Source: Bacteroidales bacterium
Lineage (GTDB): Bacteria; Bacteroidota; Bacteroidia; Bacteroidales; TTA-H9
DNA length: 53,078 bases
Assembly (NCBI GenBank): GCA_028689615.1
Contig: JAQVCV010000030.1
Location: 1-53,078 of the forward strand
Direction: 5' to 3'
Shown here: in pieces, positions 40,680-52,630 of the stretch
Numbering within the stretch: the stretch's first letter is position 1
How the letters are laid out: every line of letters starts with the position of its first letter
Notes under the pieces: model-generated
Told to the model about the DNA's origin: nothing
What the model saw: only the letters and a program-made list of their open reading frames with translations
Database searches by the model: none
Program-made: the position numbers and the translations under genes

Positions 40680-43016
40680 ATGAAAAAAATCATTATCCTC
40701 TTCTCTGTTTTCTTCCTGTTGCAAGGGATTTCACAATCGCAGCCACTGCAACAGGTTATCAAAGGTTCCGTAGCCGACATCGACACCCGTCAGCCGTTGC
40801 CTGGTGTAAATGTGATCCTGCTAAACACCGAACCGCTCGTGGGAACCACCACCGACATGGACGGCCGTTTCCGTCTTCCGGCAGTGGCTCCCGGCCGTTA
40901 CACGGTGCAGGTATCGTTTATGGGTTACCAGGTAATTACTCTTCCCGAAGTGGCCGTAACCTCCGGTAAAGAGGTGGTGCTCAACCTCGAAATGAAAGAG
41001 AAAGTGATGGAGGCCGCCGAGGTGGTGATCATCGCCCGCGCTGAAAAAGAGAAACCCCTCAACAGCATGACGGCCATCAGTGCCCGCTCGTTCAGCGTTG
41101 ACGAAACGCGTCGCTATGCAGGCAGTGCCGACGATCCGCTCAGGGCAGCTTCAGCCTTTGCCGGTGTGGCCGCCACCGCTTCATCGGAACGCAACGACAT
41201 CGTGGTGAGGGGCAACAACCCCAAAGGGCTCTTGTGGCGCCTCGAAGGAGTTGACATCCCCAACCCCAACCATTTCGCCCGCATCGGCAACTCGGGTGGC
41301 GGCCTTACCCTCTTCAGCAGCCAGGTGCTGGCCAATTCCGACTTCCTCACCTCGGCATTTCCTGCCGAATATGGCGAAGCACTGGCCGGCGTGTTCGACA
41401 TCAGGTTTCGCAACGGCAACCCCGATACCCGCGAATACACCCTTCAACTCGGAACCCTCGGGCTTGATGCTGCCGCCGAAGGCCCAATCGTGAAAGGAAA
41501 ACCCGCCACCTTCGTGTTCAACTACCGCTACTCGTCGCTGGCGCTGCTGGCTAAGGTTGACAAAGAGTTTGAACGCACCATCCCCGATTACCAGGATCTG
41601 AGCTTCAAGGTAACCATCCCCACCCGCAAGGGCGGAACCTTCAGCTTCCTGGGCATCGGCGGCATCGACCACTCCAAACTCGACGCCGAAGAAGACACCC
41701 TCGAATGGAAAGACTACGAAGACCGCCAGCAGTCGAAGCTCAACACCAAAACCGGAGCCTTCATTGCCTCCCACCTCATCACGCTGGGGAAAAAGAGCTG
41801 GCTCAAATCGGTGGCAGCCCTCTCGGGAAGTGCCATCACCTGGGAAGATGGTTTCTGGGCCGACACCCGCACCTTCAGGCAGAAAGACCTTTCGGATGCG
41901 AACACCACCAAGATCACCGGTAGCATCACACTCAACAGCAAGCTAAACCAAAAGGTGACCACCCGTGCCGGATTCACCTACAACAGGCTGGGCTACGACA
42001 TGAACATCAGGTCGGAAAACCCCTTCACAAGCGCCTTCGAACCCGTGTTCGACGGCAAGGACAATGCCGCCACTCTGCAAGGGTATGCCCAGATGCGTGT
42101 TGACCTCACCGATCAGTTATCGGTAAATGCAGGTGTTCACAGCCGTTGGTTTGAGGTCAATGGCAAGACATCGCTCGAACCGCGTGCATCGGTCAAATGG
42201 CAGTTCTCACCCGTGCAAAGCATCAGCCTGGGCTACGGGCGTCATACCCAGATGGAAAATCTGGTGGTTTACCTCGCCAACATCCCCGGAACCACCGTGG
42301 AACCCAACAAAAAAACCGGTTTTTCGGTGGCCGATCACCTGGTAGTGGGCTACGACCTGATGGTAAACGAATTCACCCGGTTCAAAGCCGAGGCCTATTA
42401 CCAAAACCTTTCCGATCTGCCCGTTGTAAAAGGTTCTTCGCTGGCTCTGATCAACATCACCGACCAATGGTTTGCCGACTCGCTGACCAACACCGGGAAA
42501 GGGAAAAACTACGGGGTGGAACTCACCTTCGAGCGCTTCATGCACAACCGTTTCTATTACCTCATCACCACTTCGCTCTACCGGTCGCGCTATACCGGCG
42601 GAGATGGCATCGAGCGCAACAGCCGTTTCGATGGCAGGGTGGTGGTGAACGGACTGATAGGCAAAGAGTTTGAGATCAACCAGAAACATGCCCTTGGCCT
42701 CAATTTCAAAGTCACCTACAGTGGTGGCGAATGGGTAACCCCCATCAACCTCGAAGCCTCCCGCGCCGAAAACCGCCAGGTTGACGATTACAGCCAGGCT
42801 TGGAGCGAGCAGTTGCCCGGGTTTGTCTATACCGATCTCACCGTAACCCTCCGCCGCAACCACCGGCGCTACACCGGAACCTGGGCCGTGCAGATCAAAA
42901 ACATGCTCAACCACCGACCCGCCGTAGGTTATCGCTACGACACCTACAGCCGGCAGATTGAAGAAATACTTCCGATGGGCATCGTCCCCTCCATCGGGTA
43001 TAAAATCGAGTTTTAA
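40680..43016 (+). CDS. TonB-dependent outer-membrane receptor
   Basis: A 778-aa outer-membrane transporter driven by TonB. ATG 40680 gives a clean signal peptide MKKIIILFSVFFLLQGISQSQ; the open frame runs 52 codons further upstream through the promoter and is not used. Domains: carboxypeptidase-regulatory-like N-terminal extension (about 27-110: IKGSVADIDTRQPLPGVNVIL, GRYTVQVSFMGYQ). The plug follows (about 125-235: RSFSVDETRRYAGSADDPLRAASAFAGV, DIVVRGNNPKGLLWRLEGVDIPNPNHF), then a 22-strand-type barrel to the terminal aromatic (IGYKIEF). No SusD partner follows, so a SUS-type glycan system is unlikely. Substrate unknown. A terminator follows, and an AraC gene precedes it. Confidence 0.88.
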   Translation: MKKIIILFSVFFLLQGISQSQPLQQVIKGSVADIDTRQPLPGVNVILLNTEPLVGTTTDMDGRFRLPAVAPGRYTVQVSFMGYQVITLPEVAVTSGKEVVLNLEMKEKVMEAAEVVIIARAEKEKPLNSMTAISARSFSVDETRRYAGSADDPLRAASAFAGVAATASSERNDIVVRGNNPKGLLWRLEGVDIPNPNHFARIGNSGGGLTLFSSQVLANSDFLTSAFPAEYGEALAGVFDIRFRNGNPDTREYTLQLGTLGLDAAAEGPIVKGKPATFVFNYRYSSLALLAKVDKEFERTIPDYQDLSFKVTIPTRKGGTFSFLGIGGIDHSKLDAEEDTLEWKDYEDRQQSKLNTKTGAFIASHLITLGKKSWLKSVAALSGSAITWEDGFWADTRTFRQKDLSDANTTKITGSITLNSKLNQKVTTRAGFTYNRLGYDMNIRSENPFTSAFEPVFDGKDNAATLQGYAQMRVDLTDQLSVNAGVHSRWFEVNGKTSLEPRASVKWQFSPVQSISLGYGRHTQMENLVVYLANIPGTTVEPNKKTGFSVADHLVVGYDLMVNEFTRFKAEAYYQNLSDLPVVKGSSLALINITDQWFADSLTNTGKGKNYGVELTFERFMHNRFYYLITTSLYRSRYTGGDGIERNSRFDGRVVVNGLIGKEFEINQKHALGLNFKVTYSGGEWVTPINLEASRAENRQVDDYSQAWSEQLPGFVYTDLTVTLRRNHRRYTGTWAVQIKNMLNHRPAVGYRYDTYSRQIEEILPMGIVPSIGYKIEF

Positions 43017-43035
43017 GCCCACTGGTAAAACCAAC

Positions 43036-43085
43036 CGCCCAACCTGCCTTTCTATGATGGAGAGGGAGGTTGGGCGATGGCTTTT
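43036..43085 (+). terminator. Terminator of the TonB-dependent receptor gene
   Basis: CGCCCAACCTGCC (43036-43048) pairs with GGGAGGTTGGGCG (43064-43076) around a 15-base loop, then ATGGCTTTT. One mismatch in a 13-bp stem, 19 bases after the stop. Confidence 0.75.
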
Positions 43086-43216
43086 CACGATCAGTCCGTT
43101 ATTATTTGCCAACTGATTGGGACGTTGTCGTCAGATTCAGCATGGGTTATTGTGGCTACTTAAGCTAAGATTTGCCGAAGTTATAGAAAGCTGTTTTTCA
43201 AGCGTAAAAACAAAAC

Positions 43217-46200
43217 CTAATGCATAACGCAAACCCTTCGAACAACAGAGTCATGATTGGTTTTAATTACCAACATGTAGATTCCGGGGGAAAGATTTTC
43301 GGTAACCCAAATGAAGTTGTCGGCCATTTCAACATTCACAAAGGTGTTTATCAATTCGCCTTTTGCGGAATAGAAGTTGATTTCAGCAACTTGTTCTTTC
43401 TTCCATTTTATTTGGGTTGTTTTATCGGCAGGTACGGGCGATATTTGAATACTTTGCAAACCCGGCTGGTTATCCTCCAGGGTGATTAAACTGGAATATA
43501 CCCTGTTGCTTAATTCAGATTCACAGTCACCATCATGCACGGCGGTTACAGCGTATTCATGAATCAAATCAAACCCCGGTGTATCCTGGAAGGTTGTGTC
43601 AGGTATCGGGACAGGTGTAATTCTTTGGCCGTCGCGGTAAACATGATATCCCACAACATTTCTATGATTCGATTTTGTGGTTGACCAGAGAAGGGAAGGT
43701 GGCCATTGTGAATAAGCATCCTCGGTCCTGAGTAAAACCATCGGTACAGAATCTTTCGATAGAAACAATGCTCCGGGTTGCTGATCTTCAAACCTGATGA
43801 TGAGTTTTCCATCGTCGGGCAAGGTTAGGTCAGCCACCGGATGGTATTCATTCCAGGCCGGATTGTTGGATGGGTATGGAATTGCTGTCGCAATCACCTT
43901 TCCGGATGAATTCAACAGCAAAAGGTTCGATTTTTCCTGCTGAGCTGTTTTCGGGTGATACAACCAAAGGGTTTTTATTTTTGATGAACCAGCCGCTTTC
44001 AAGGAAAGTGTGCATTCATCCGTTGGTTCAACCCCGGGAACTCCATCCCAGGGTTTCAGTATGGTTGAAAAATCACCTTTTGAGGAACAATCCGGCGAAC
44101 TCCATGAGAGTAGAACTTGTTCATTACCCTGTGCCAAAGCAAGCGATTGAGGTATCCGGCAGAGAGGGATGGCTGAAATATTGTCAATCATCCACGATCC
44201 AATATCGGATGAATTTTCACCATGTGCCATGAAGCGAATTTGAAAGGGAGCATCGGCCCATTGAGAAATATCGAATGACTGGTTGACCCAGTCGAGAGAA
44301 TTATTGGCTTGGTATTGAGAGAGAATGGTTGATTGGCCTTCGCTGAAAAGCTCAATATCGAGGAAATTGGAGGAAGATGCAGCACAGAAAAGCTTAAGAT
44401 CGAATGATAACAAAATATCAGCGCAATCGAAAGTAACCGACGACAAGGGTTGGCTAATCAGGGTGAAGCTGTAATCAGAGAAATTTGGCGTTCCATCGAA
44501 GGCTGCGCAGTAGCCACTTTTCCCCTGAGTGGGAACAATGGACCAGTTCCCTTGTGATGGAGCAAACGACCAGTTGTTGGCAGCAAACGACATGCTGCTC
44601 CAATCCTCATCGAACGGAATCTGAACGGCATCGGTATTGGTCAGTGTGTCGCTGATAACCCTGACCGACCATACAGTATCTGACCCGGGATCAGATTTGT
44701 AACATACTTTAACACCATAAACAAAGGCGGTATCGGGTGGAGAATAGTCGGTATAGCCTACCAACGGTGCCGATACAAAATCAAGAGGGCTGTTATTCCG
44801 GTCAATCTCATATCCAATCAGGGTGAGTGTGGAGCCGAGGGGTATTTCTGGCGAAGCCCACCCCGCATATCCTGTTCCACCCAGTGCCGTGGCCCAAACC
44901 GTATCTACCGGAGGTACATGTCCCGATAGAAACGAAATCTCTGCACAAGTTGTGTCTGAAGGATAGGCTGCACAAACCATAGCCGTGTGCAGTACTCCAT
45001 ACGGAACCAGTTCAGGCGGAAGAAAACAGAAAGTATCGGAGGTGGTAAGGGCGTATTGTCCGTCAACTGAAACATCGAATTGGCCCAGGCATCGGGCATC
45101 GCGAGGAAATAGCTCAACTAAAATGTTGTCAATATACCAAAAACTTATATCGTAGCTGTTGGTTCCCTCGGCAACAAACTGCAGAAAACGGAATTCTGAA
45201 ATGTCGTTTAAATAAAACTCCTGATGTTTCCAGTCAAAACCTCCGTTGAGGTTTGTGTAGGAAGTCAATATTTGGTGAGGGGTATATATATAACCATCAT
45301 TTAATTCCACCGACATGGTGTTTTCGTTGGTCGTGGCATAATTGTCCAGTTTGATATCATAGCTGATTCTTACCTTTCGGTTAACCTGCTGATAGGCGTT
45401 TGACATATCAAACCTGATTTTCGATTCATAATTATAGAGCTGTGGAGTCCAGCTAAACCGCACGCAAAGTGAATCCTGGCCTATCTCTGCAATTTCCCAG
45501 TTGTTTTGATGATAGATGCACGAATTGTGGTTCCAATTGTAGTCAATAAAGGGTACCCAAAGCAGGGTGTCAATTGACGATTCCGCTTGCTCCTTCCAGG
45601 TCAGCAGGCATGTGGCAGTATCAACCGAAAGATTTCCGGGAGGAAGAATGTTGAGTGGAATAGAAATATTGACGATTGTGTCGCTATAGATACTAATAGT
45701 ATCCTGGAAATTACCTTGATTCGACCCATAATTCAAGGAATATGTGCCATTCCAGACGCTTGGAAATGTGACTATTTGTGAGGTTGAGTTAAGATGATAG
45801 ATGGAATCTGGGACCACTATGTTGTGAAGCGATACGTACTGGATTGTTAATGTGTCATTTTCACATGCCGGGTTTGTAATGAATTGTATCTGATCCCTCC
45901 AATTCATCCCCAAAACATTCGAGTAAGCGTATTCGGATCCCTGGTTTCCTGGTTGATAACGGGCAAGAACACTCCAGCGGTAACCACCATCGGGCATAGA
46001 ATGCCAGGTGGTGTCGAGAAAGTCTAACCCGTTGGTTGTACCGAGAAGGGTGAATGCAGAAGGATTGCCTTCATCTCCCTGCCGCATTCGGTACACTTCG
46101 TAACTGCTGATGCTGTTGGGTTGAGTTGGTTGCCCGTTTGCCTGATCCTTCGAGGGGCGTAAATTGGAAAGACGGGTTGCCCCCCGAATCATGAAATTGC

Positions 46201-47539
46201 CTTCGGAAAACAATTGCCAGCCTGCGACGGGGTCATAAGTATAACTTCTTAAATCAGAAGGAGAGGAGTCCACACCCAGGAATATAATTCTTGTCCCGGT
46301 TTTTGTTATGGCGGCATAAAAATCGCCGTCAATTACATAATCTCGTGAAATGATGTCCAGATGTGCTTCCATCCACTCAAAGGAATAAATATCTTGATTA
46401 GTGCCCCAGTATGGGGATGATAGAATGGTATTTCCGGGGATTAACGTATGATCAGTATTTAGTATTTGAATTTGAATATCATCTTGAGGGAGAGCCAACA
46501 GAAAGGGTATGATGTGATCGAGGGTTTGGTTTTTACCATCCGATAGTGAATCGAATCTTGTTGCGTAGCTTTTCCCGGGTTCCATCACAACAAAGTTATC
46601 GGCAGCACCATCATCGTATTGATGAAATAATTCTAACTCCGGTTTACCCCAGGTGAGCTGAACTGCTCGCTCTCCATTCCAATCTGTCTCTACAGCGGTA
46701 GGAATTATTGCTTCAGGGGCGATCGGTTTTAGCATTTTTTGAATAGAAACTGTCTGACCATTGTTAATGGTAACCGACAAGGAAATGGTTTTATACCCCC
46801 ATCGTTCAATCGTGCATTGGTAGGTTGTGTTATCGGGTAACCAAATATAGAATGCCCCTGTTGAGTCTGTTACAGGATGATATCTCTCATTGGAAGCCGT
46901 AGATTTGATCGTTATCATGGCACCGTTAACGGGCCCGTTGGAATAGAGATCGGTGATAATGCCCGTTAGATTCGGCTGTTTAAACAGGAGGCCTATATTG
47001 GGTCTCACCGACTTCACAACATGCCCCTCTTTTGTGCAAATATTTAGTGCGCTTACTGATGTTTTTGCGTCAACGGGGGTTCCGGCAATATTGGTAACAA
47101 CCCCGGGTGAGTTTACCTTCGAGCAAATCATGATCAGAATATTGCTTACCCCGTCCCATTTCCATGGCTTCCAGAACGGAATGGTCAATTGAGTAGCCGT
47201 GGATGTGTAGAAAAAGGTGTTGTAAAACCTGACATTACCCGATGTCTCAGCACCTGAAATTGCGAAAGCATCGGTGTTGCCAATTGCCACGTCGAGCGAT
47301 CCCAAGCTTAAAACTCCTGAAGGTGTTTGGAATCTGATTTCCGAAATATATCCAGCTACTCCGCCCATTGCAGTGATTTCATCTGCCAGAATGAGGATTT
47401 TGGTTGTAGAGGCACTTGTTTGAGTGTTGAGCGGGTAAGAAACAGGCGTTACGCCATTACCTAGCTGAATAAGTGTTTGAGCTGAAAGTTTCACCATGGA
47501 AATCGCAGCAATGAATAGAAAACAAAGTAGCTTATACAT
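43217..47539 (-). CDS. Very large T9SS cargo protein with regulatory-like and adhesin-like domains
   Basis: A 1440-aa secreted protein. Signal peptide 1-20 (MYKLLCFLFIAAISMVKLSA). Rough order: N-terminal beta domain (22-190, with KPWKWDGVSNILIMIC, as in other bacteroidotal surface proteins); carboxypeptidase-regulatory-like (about 190-265, LTGIITDLYSNGPVNGAMITI). A stretch containing YDDGAADNFVVMEPGKSYATRF (about 310-450), Fn3-like linkers and two choice-of-anchor-J-like regions (about 665-800 and 985-1130) follow. A further Fn3 region and a C-terminal sorting-like domain (ISPVPADKTTQIKW..FYSAKGELI..LSPGIYMLVIKT) complete it. No enzymatic residues seen; adhesion is inferred. Codon use is visibly AT-richer than in the preceding adhesin gene. 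Confidence 0.82.
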   Translation of the reverse strand: MYKLLCFLFIAAISMVKLSAQTLIQLGNGVTPVSYPLNTQTSASTTKILILADEITAMGGVAGYISEIRFQTPSGVLSLGSLDVAIGNTDAFAISGAETSGNVRFYNTFFYTSTATQLTIPFWKPWKWDGVSNILIMICSKVNSPGVVTNIAGTPVDAKTSVSALNICTKEGHVVKSVRPNIGLLFKQPNLTGIITDLYSNGPVNGAMITIKSTASNERYHPVTDSTGAFYIWLPDNTTYQCTIERWGYKTISLSVTINNGQTVSIQKMLKPIAPEAIIPTAVETDWNGERAVQLTWGKPELELFHQYDDGAADNFVVMEPGKSYATRFDSLSDGKNQTLDHIIPFLLALPQDDIQIQILNTDHTLIPGNTILSSPYWGTNQDIYSFEWMEAHLDIISRDYVIDGDFYAAITKTGTRIIFLGVDSSPSDLRSYTYDPVAGWQLFSEGNFMIRGATRLSNLRPSKDQANGQPTQPNSISSYEVYRMRQGDEGNPSAFTLLGTTNGLDFLDTTWHSMPDGGYRWSVLARYQPGNQGSEYAYSNVLGMNWRDQIQFITNPACENDTLTIQYVSLHNIVVPDSIYHLNSTSQIVTFPSVWNGTYSLNYGSNQGNFQDTISIYSDTIVNISIPLNILPPGNLSVDTATCLLTWKEQAESSIDTLLWVPFIDYNWNHNSCIYHQNNWEIAEIGQDSLCVRFSWTPQLYNYESKIRFDMSNAYQQVNRKVRISYDIKLDNYATTNENTMSVELNDGYIYTPHQILTSYTNLNGGFDWKHQEFYLNDISEFRFLQFVAEGTNSYDISFWYIDNILVELFPRDARCLGQFDVSVDGQYALTTSDTFCFLPPELVPYGVLHTAMVCAAYPSDTTCAEISFLSGHVPPVDTVWATALGGTGYAGWASPEIPLGSTLTLIGYEIDRNNSPLDFVSAPLVGYTDYSPPDTAFVYGVKVCYKSDPGSDTVWSVRVISDTLTNTDAVQIPFDEDWSSMSFAANNWSFAPSQGNWSIVPTQGKSGYCAAFDGTPNFSDYSFTLISQPLSSVTFDCADILLSFDLKLFCAASSSNFLDIELFSEGQSTILSQYQANNSLDWVNQSFDISQWADAPFQIRFMAHGENSSDIGSWMIDNISAIPLCRIPQSLALAQGNEQVLLSWSSPDCSSKGDFSTILKPWDGVPGVEPTDECTLSLKAAGSSKIKTLWLYHPKTAQQEKSNLLLLNSSGKVIATAIPYPSNNPAWNEYHPVADLTLPDDGKLIIRFEDQQPGALFLSKDSVPMVLLRTEDAYSQWPPSLLWSTTKSNHRNVVGYHVYRDGQRITPVPIPDTTFQDTPGFDLIHEYAVTAVHDGDCESELSNRVYSSLITLEDNQPGLQSIQISPVPADKTTQIKWKKEQVAEINFYSAKGELINTFVNVEMADNFIWVTENLSPGIYMLVIKTNHDSVVRRVCVMH

Positions 47540-47642
47540 GGATATAGATTTTGGTGTACTGTTAAAGTTAAAACCATAAGACTCACTCTTCTTTTCAGAG
47601 TTGCCTCGATTTGTGATTACCTCTGTCTTTTTTTTAGGTTTC

Positions 47643-47661
47643 GATTTGATTCGATCAAATC
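47643..47661. promoter_or_regulatory. Perfect 8-bp palindrome upstream of the 1440-aa gene
   Basis: GATTTGAT, TCG, ATCAAATC about 105 bases before the ATG at 47539 (minus strand). A possible -7 box TAACTTTA lies on the minus strand near 47570-47563. The palindrome may be an operator or part of the terminator of the region; weak evidence. Confidence 0.3.
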
Positions 47662-47750
47662 AGTCTTGAAATGCCTTAATGGTTCAGGAGAGATGTTTTA
47701 TTTTCCTGCTTCAGTTATTCTAGGCATTGTTTTCTTTCCGAACCTTGATT

Positions 47751-49481
<1,731 letters not shown>

Positions 49482-49499
49482 AGGGGGAGGTGTTTTGGG

Positions 49500-51923
49500 T
49501 TAACGTTTCAGAAATTCGTACTCGTAAACTTTTGGTTCTATTTTTTCTGCAAGCTCGCGAAGCTTCTCCCTTAGCTGACCTATAAGGTTCGTGTAGGTTT
49601 CATCGGTGCTTTTATTGTTCATCTTCCCTGTTTCGTTTCTTCCCTGGAAGTGTTCTCTGATGTCGTAGAGCGAAGCGTTTACGTTGCAGTTTGGCTGGCG
49701 GTGGTAGTATTTCCACAGTTCACGTCCGGCAGCGAAAACGTCCTCGGCGTCGGCTGAAAACATCAGCGGCTGCCGGTTATACGTTACTTCAGGCTCAAAA
49801 ATCATAGGCAGGGTAAACGACGACTTTTTCGGCGGGATTGGTTTCCCTTTGATAAAATTTGTCATGAAGTTGCTTTCAAATTTCTCTCTGGCGTTCACTT
49901 CCTGCTCTGTAAAAGGTATCCAATAGTTGGTGCCGAGTTTCGATTGGATGTTGTTGCTGAACAGGGTAAAGGTTAGGCAATCGTTTTGAAACTCCGGGTC
50001 TGTTTTCCAACTATCGTTGGGGTGCAGGAATTGGTCGCGGTCGTTGAGCCAGGTGGGTTCAATTACCTTACGAACTGAAAAATAGATTGAAACAGGAATT
50101 AAATTATCTTTGTTAATCCAAATGCCACGTGGATTCGGCAATTGTTCTTTCGAATTTAAAATGTAAACAATGTTGTTGTGTTGGAAATCATTTCCATTTA
50201 TTCCATCCATATACCCAATATTGTTTTCTTTAGTGGCTTTGTAATTGGAAATGAATTTGTTGATGTATTGGTTTTTGTGAACAGAAAAAAGTTCTTTTGT
50301 GCCAATAAAATTGAAGTCTTTATCATAAACATCAGCAGTGGCATTGGAAAACTGTATCTTATTGCTTGTATCCCAAATTTTAAAGCCAATGGGAAACTGC
50401 CCTTTGACATTGTCGAAAGTGTCGGCAGGCACTAAGAAAATTTTCTCAAGAGAAGCCTGAAAATACTCTTTAAAACCTATAAAAGCGGAACCTTGCAGAA
50501 TTTTCAATTTTGAAAATTCTGCAAGAATTGCCCCATTGATTTCAGAATAGACTCTGATTAAAAATTGAGCAAACAATTCTCTGCCTGCTGTTCCTAGAAT
50601 GCTGTTGTATTTTGAGTGGATTCTTGTTTGGTTTACGCCTACTTTTCCTTTTTCTGCTTTGCTCGAAACCTCTGCATACGGCGGATTAATATAAACCACC
50701 AGTTTTTTTCTTTTTTCCGGATTGTTGATGATGTCGTGTAAGGGTTTGGGCAATTTGCTGAAATCATCATTCAGAAAGTCGAACTGAAAAACGTGGTCAT
50801 CCAACAGGTTTGCGCCGTTTTTAATCCGGTCGTGCATCACTTCCACGTCTTGCTTATCGAGCGTGGAGGCCCAAATATTGTATTTATTGGTGAGTCCGGC
50901 AAGCAGGTTGCCTGTTCCGGCGGCACAGTCCCACACGTAGTATTCATCCTGCCAGTCGGATCCCAGCAGGTCGGTAAGGTATTTTTGCGACAGCTCAACC
51001 CAGATTTGTGGCGTGAAGAAACTGCCTTTTCGCTCCCGCACGTCTTGTGGAACAAGCAAATCGCGTCGCTCCACAATATAATCCCAATACTCTTCGCGGG
51101 GTGGCCGGTCGTAGCGGTTCCAAAATTGCGTGTGTGCCACCTGCCGGTCAGTAAAGTCGGTTCGCCTGCTGCTAAACATGCCGGTTTCATCAATCTTTTG
51201 GTCAAGCACGTAATGGTCGCTTTGGAGCAGCACAAAAAGTTTTTCTTTCAGGGTAGTGTTTTCGTGCGATAATAAATCGGCCAAATAAAAATCTCCATCA
51301 ATAAAACCATGATTTTTAGCAGCATCCCAATTTACTGCTATGGTGGGTTTTACTGATTGCAACCATTTGTTGTAGATCACCAAAAAATTGTTTTTATCAA
51401 TCCTGGTTTTTGTCAACCCGAATTTGCTGACGACAAAATTTGTTTTGATGAATTTTTTCAATTCCCTGTCGTCCTGCTGAAAATCAAAGAGCAGGGCTTT
51501 GCTTTCAATTACGTCTCTTACTTTTTCAAAAATAAGCTGGAATTCTTTGGTTGCGTGGTTCGATGGGGTTACGTTCCAGTTGAAATCGTTCAGGTAAAAC
51601 ACCTCATGGATTTCGTTGTATGGGATAAATGCAATTTTTTCAGCGTCGAAGGCTCCCAGCATGGCAGGAGGCAAAAATTTGTCGAACGTGCGTGCCTTTC
51701 CAATGGTGAGTATAAGTTGAACGATTGATTTATACACATCTGAGGCTCCTCGTTTTGCTTCGGCCCAAAGAAGTGACTCCTGTTCAGAGGGGCCTTTCAG
51801 GCTCTGATGGATACATACACTAAAGTCAACATTGCCAATAATCTTCGTGCAGTCATGAAGCCAAAAGTAGTCGTGGGCTACTTTGTTTTTCAGTTCTTCT
51901 TCTCTGATGTTGGGGTACTTCAT
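49500..51923 (-). CDS. Putative type IIG restriction-modification enzyme (nuclease-methylase fusion)
   Basis: An 807-aa cytoplasmic protein that appears to combine restriction and modification. The N-terminus (about 1-110) has a PD-(D/E)XK-like pattern: VDFSVCI (Asp33) and LLWAEAKRG (Glu55, Lys57), then IVQLILTIGKA. The central domain is an N6-adenine methylase: SAM motif I WDCAAGTGNLL (about 331-341), catalytic motif NPPYAE (about 412-417), preceded by RERKGSFFTPQIWVEL. The C-terminal 350 residues would hold target recognition; the last 60 are helical and charged, ending in a coiled-coil-like stretch. No separate subunit gene is nearby. The nuclease call rests on pattern only; an orphan methylase is the alternative. 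AT-richer than its neighbours, suggesting horizontal transfer. Confidence 0.75.
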   Translation of the reverse strand: MKYPNIREEELKNKVAHDYFWLHDCTKIIGNVDFSVCIHQSLKGPSEQESLLWAEAKRGASDVYKSIVQLILTIGKARTFDKFLPPAMLGAFDAEKIAFIPYNEIHEVFYLNDFNWNVTPSNHATKEFQLIFEKVRDVIESKALLFDFQQDDRELKKFIKTNFVVSKFGLTKTRIDKNNFLVIYNKWLQSVKPTIAVNWDAAKNHGFIDGDFYLADLLSHENTTLKEKLFVLLQSDHYVLDQKIDETGMFSSRRTDFTDRQVAHTQFWNRYDRPPREEYWDYIVERRDLLVPQDVRERKGSFFTPQIWVELSQKYLTDLLGSDWQDEYYVWDCAAGTGNLLAGLTNKYNIWASTLDKQDVEVMHDRIKNGANLLDDHVFQFDFLNDDFSKLPKPLHDIINNPEKRKKLVVYINPPYAEVSSKAEKGKVGVNQTRIHSKYNSILGTAGRELFAQFLIRVYSEINGAILAEFSKLKILQGSAFIGFKEYFQASLEKIFLVPADTFDNVKGQFPIGFKIWDTSNKIQFSNATADVYDKDFNFIGTKELFSVHKNQYINKFISNYKATKENNIGYMDGINGNDFQHNNIVYILNSKEQLPNPRGIWINKDNLIPVSIYFSVRKVIEPTWLNDRDQFLHPNDSWKTDPEFQNDCLTFTLFSNNIQSKLGTNYWIPFTEQEVNAREKFESNFMTNFIKGKPIPPKKSSFTLPMIFEPEVTYNRQPLMFSADAEDVFAAGRELWKYYHRQPNCNVNASLYDIREHFQGRNETGKMNNKSTDETYTNLIGQLREKLRELAEKIEPKVYEYEFLKR

Positions 51924-51965
51924 AAGTGAGGTATTTCTGTGTGGAGCCGGGGTGTTTTACAAAGG

Positions 51966-52619
51966 TTATCCTTTAATCATTAAAATATCGCGTATGATAG
52001 GGGTGAGGCCGGCCACCATAAATTCAACGGCTATCACCATCACGATCAGTCCCATAAGCTTCATCATGATTTTGTTGCCGGTTTCGCCAATAAACTTCAT
52101 GATTTTTCCGGCGCTGTACCACGAAAGCAGGGTGATGAAAATGGTGGCAAACATGGCCGCCACCACCAGCCCTTTCATCCATGCATCTGAAGCATCTTCC
52201 ATCAGCACGATGCTGTTGGTGATGGCGCCGGGGCCAGCCAGAATGGGTATTCCAAGTGGCGTGATAGAGATGTCTTCGGCATATTCTCTCACATCTTTTT
52301 TCTTGATTTTCATTCGGCTGATTCGGGCGTTGAGCATGTCGTAGCCCATGGCAAAGAAGATGACCCCTCCCGCAACCCTGAATCCATTGGCCGAAATACC
52401 AAAGACTTTAAAAAGAACCTGGCCTGTGAAGGCAAACACCACCAGAACCACGAAGGCCATGAGGGTGGCTTTGCGTGCCGTGGCCCGTCGTTGCCGTTCG
52501 TCGAAATTGGCTGTCATGGTCATGAACACAGGCACCGAACCCATGGGGTTGATGATGCTGAAATAGGAGGTGAAAAACAGCAGAAAGGCTGTCAGGTAAT
52601 CGTGGAAGTGTGCTTGCAT
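51966..52619 (-). CDS. MarC-family integral membrane protein (second copy)
   Basis: A 217-aa inner-membrane protein with six hydrophobic helices. The family signatures FFTSYFSIINPMGSVPVFMTM and PLGIPILAGPGAITNSIVL are intact, as are RVAGGVIFFAMGYDML and VRE-type charged loops. It belongs to a different subgroup from the MarC-type protein at 13992-14627, with which it shares only the family motifs. It follows the cyclodeaminase gene after a hairpin and precedes the restriction-modification gene by 42 bases. Transport substrate not established. Confidence 0.87.
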   Translation of the reverse strand: MQAHFHDYLTAFLLFFTSYFSIINPMGSVPVFMTMTANFDERQRRATARKATLMAFVVLVVFAFTGQVLFKVFGISANGFRVAGGVIFFAMGYDMLNARISRMKIKKKDVREYAEDISITPLGIPILAGPGAITNSIVLMEDASDAWMKGLVVAAMFATIFITLLSWYSAGKIMKFIGETGNKIMMKLMGLIVMVIAVEFMVAGLTPIIRDILMIKG

Positions 52620-52630
52620 ATTTTAAAGAA

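Noticed and set aside
43217-47539. Frameshift or fusion in the 1440-aa gene
   Set aside because: The frame is continuous from a clear signal peptide to a sorting-like C-terminus, and the domain order is plausible for a single cargo protein.
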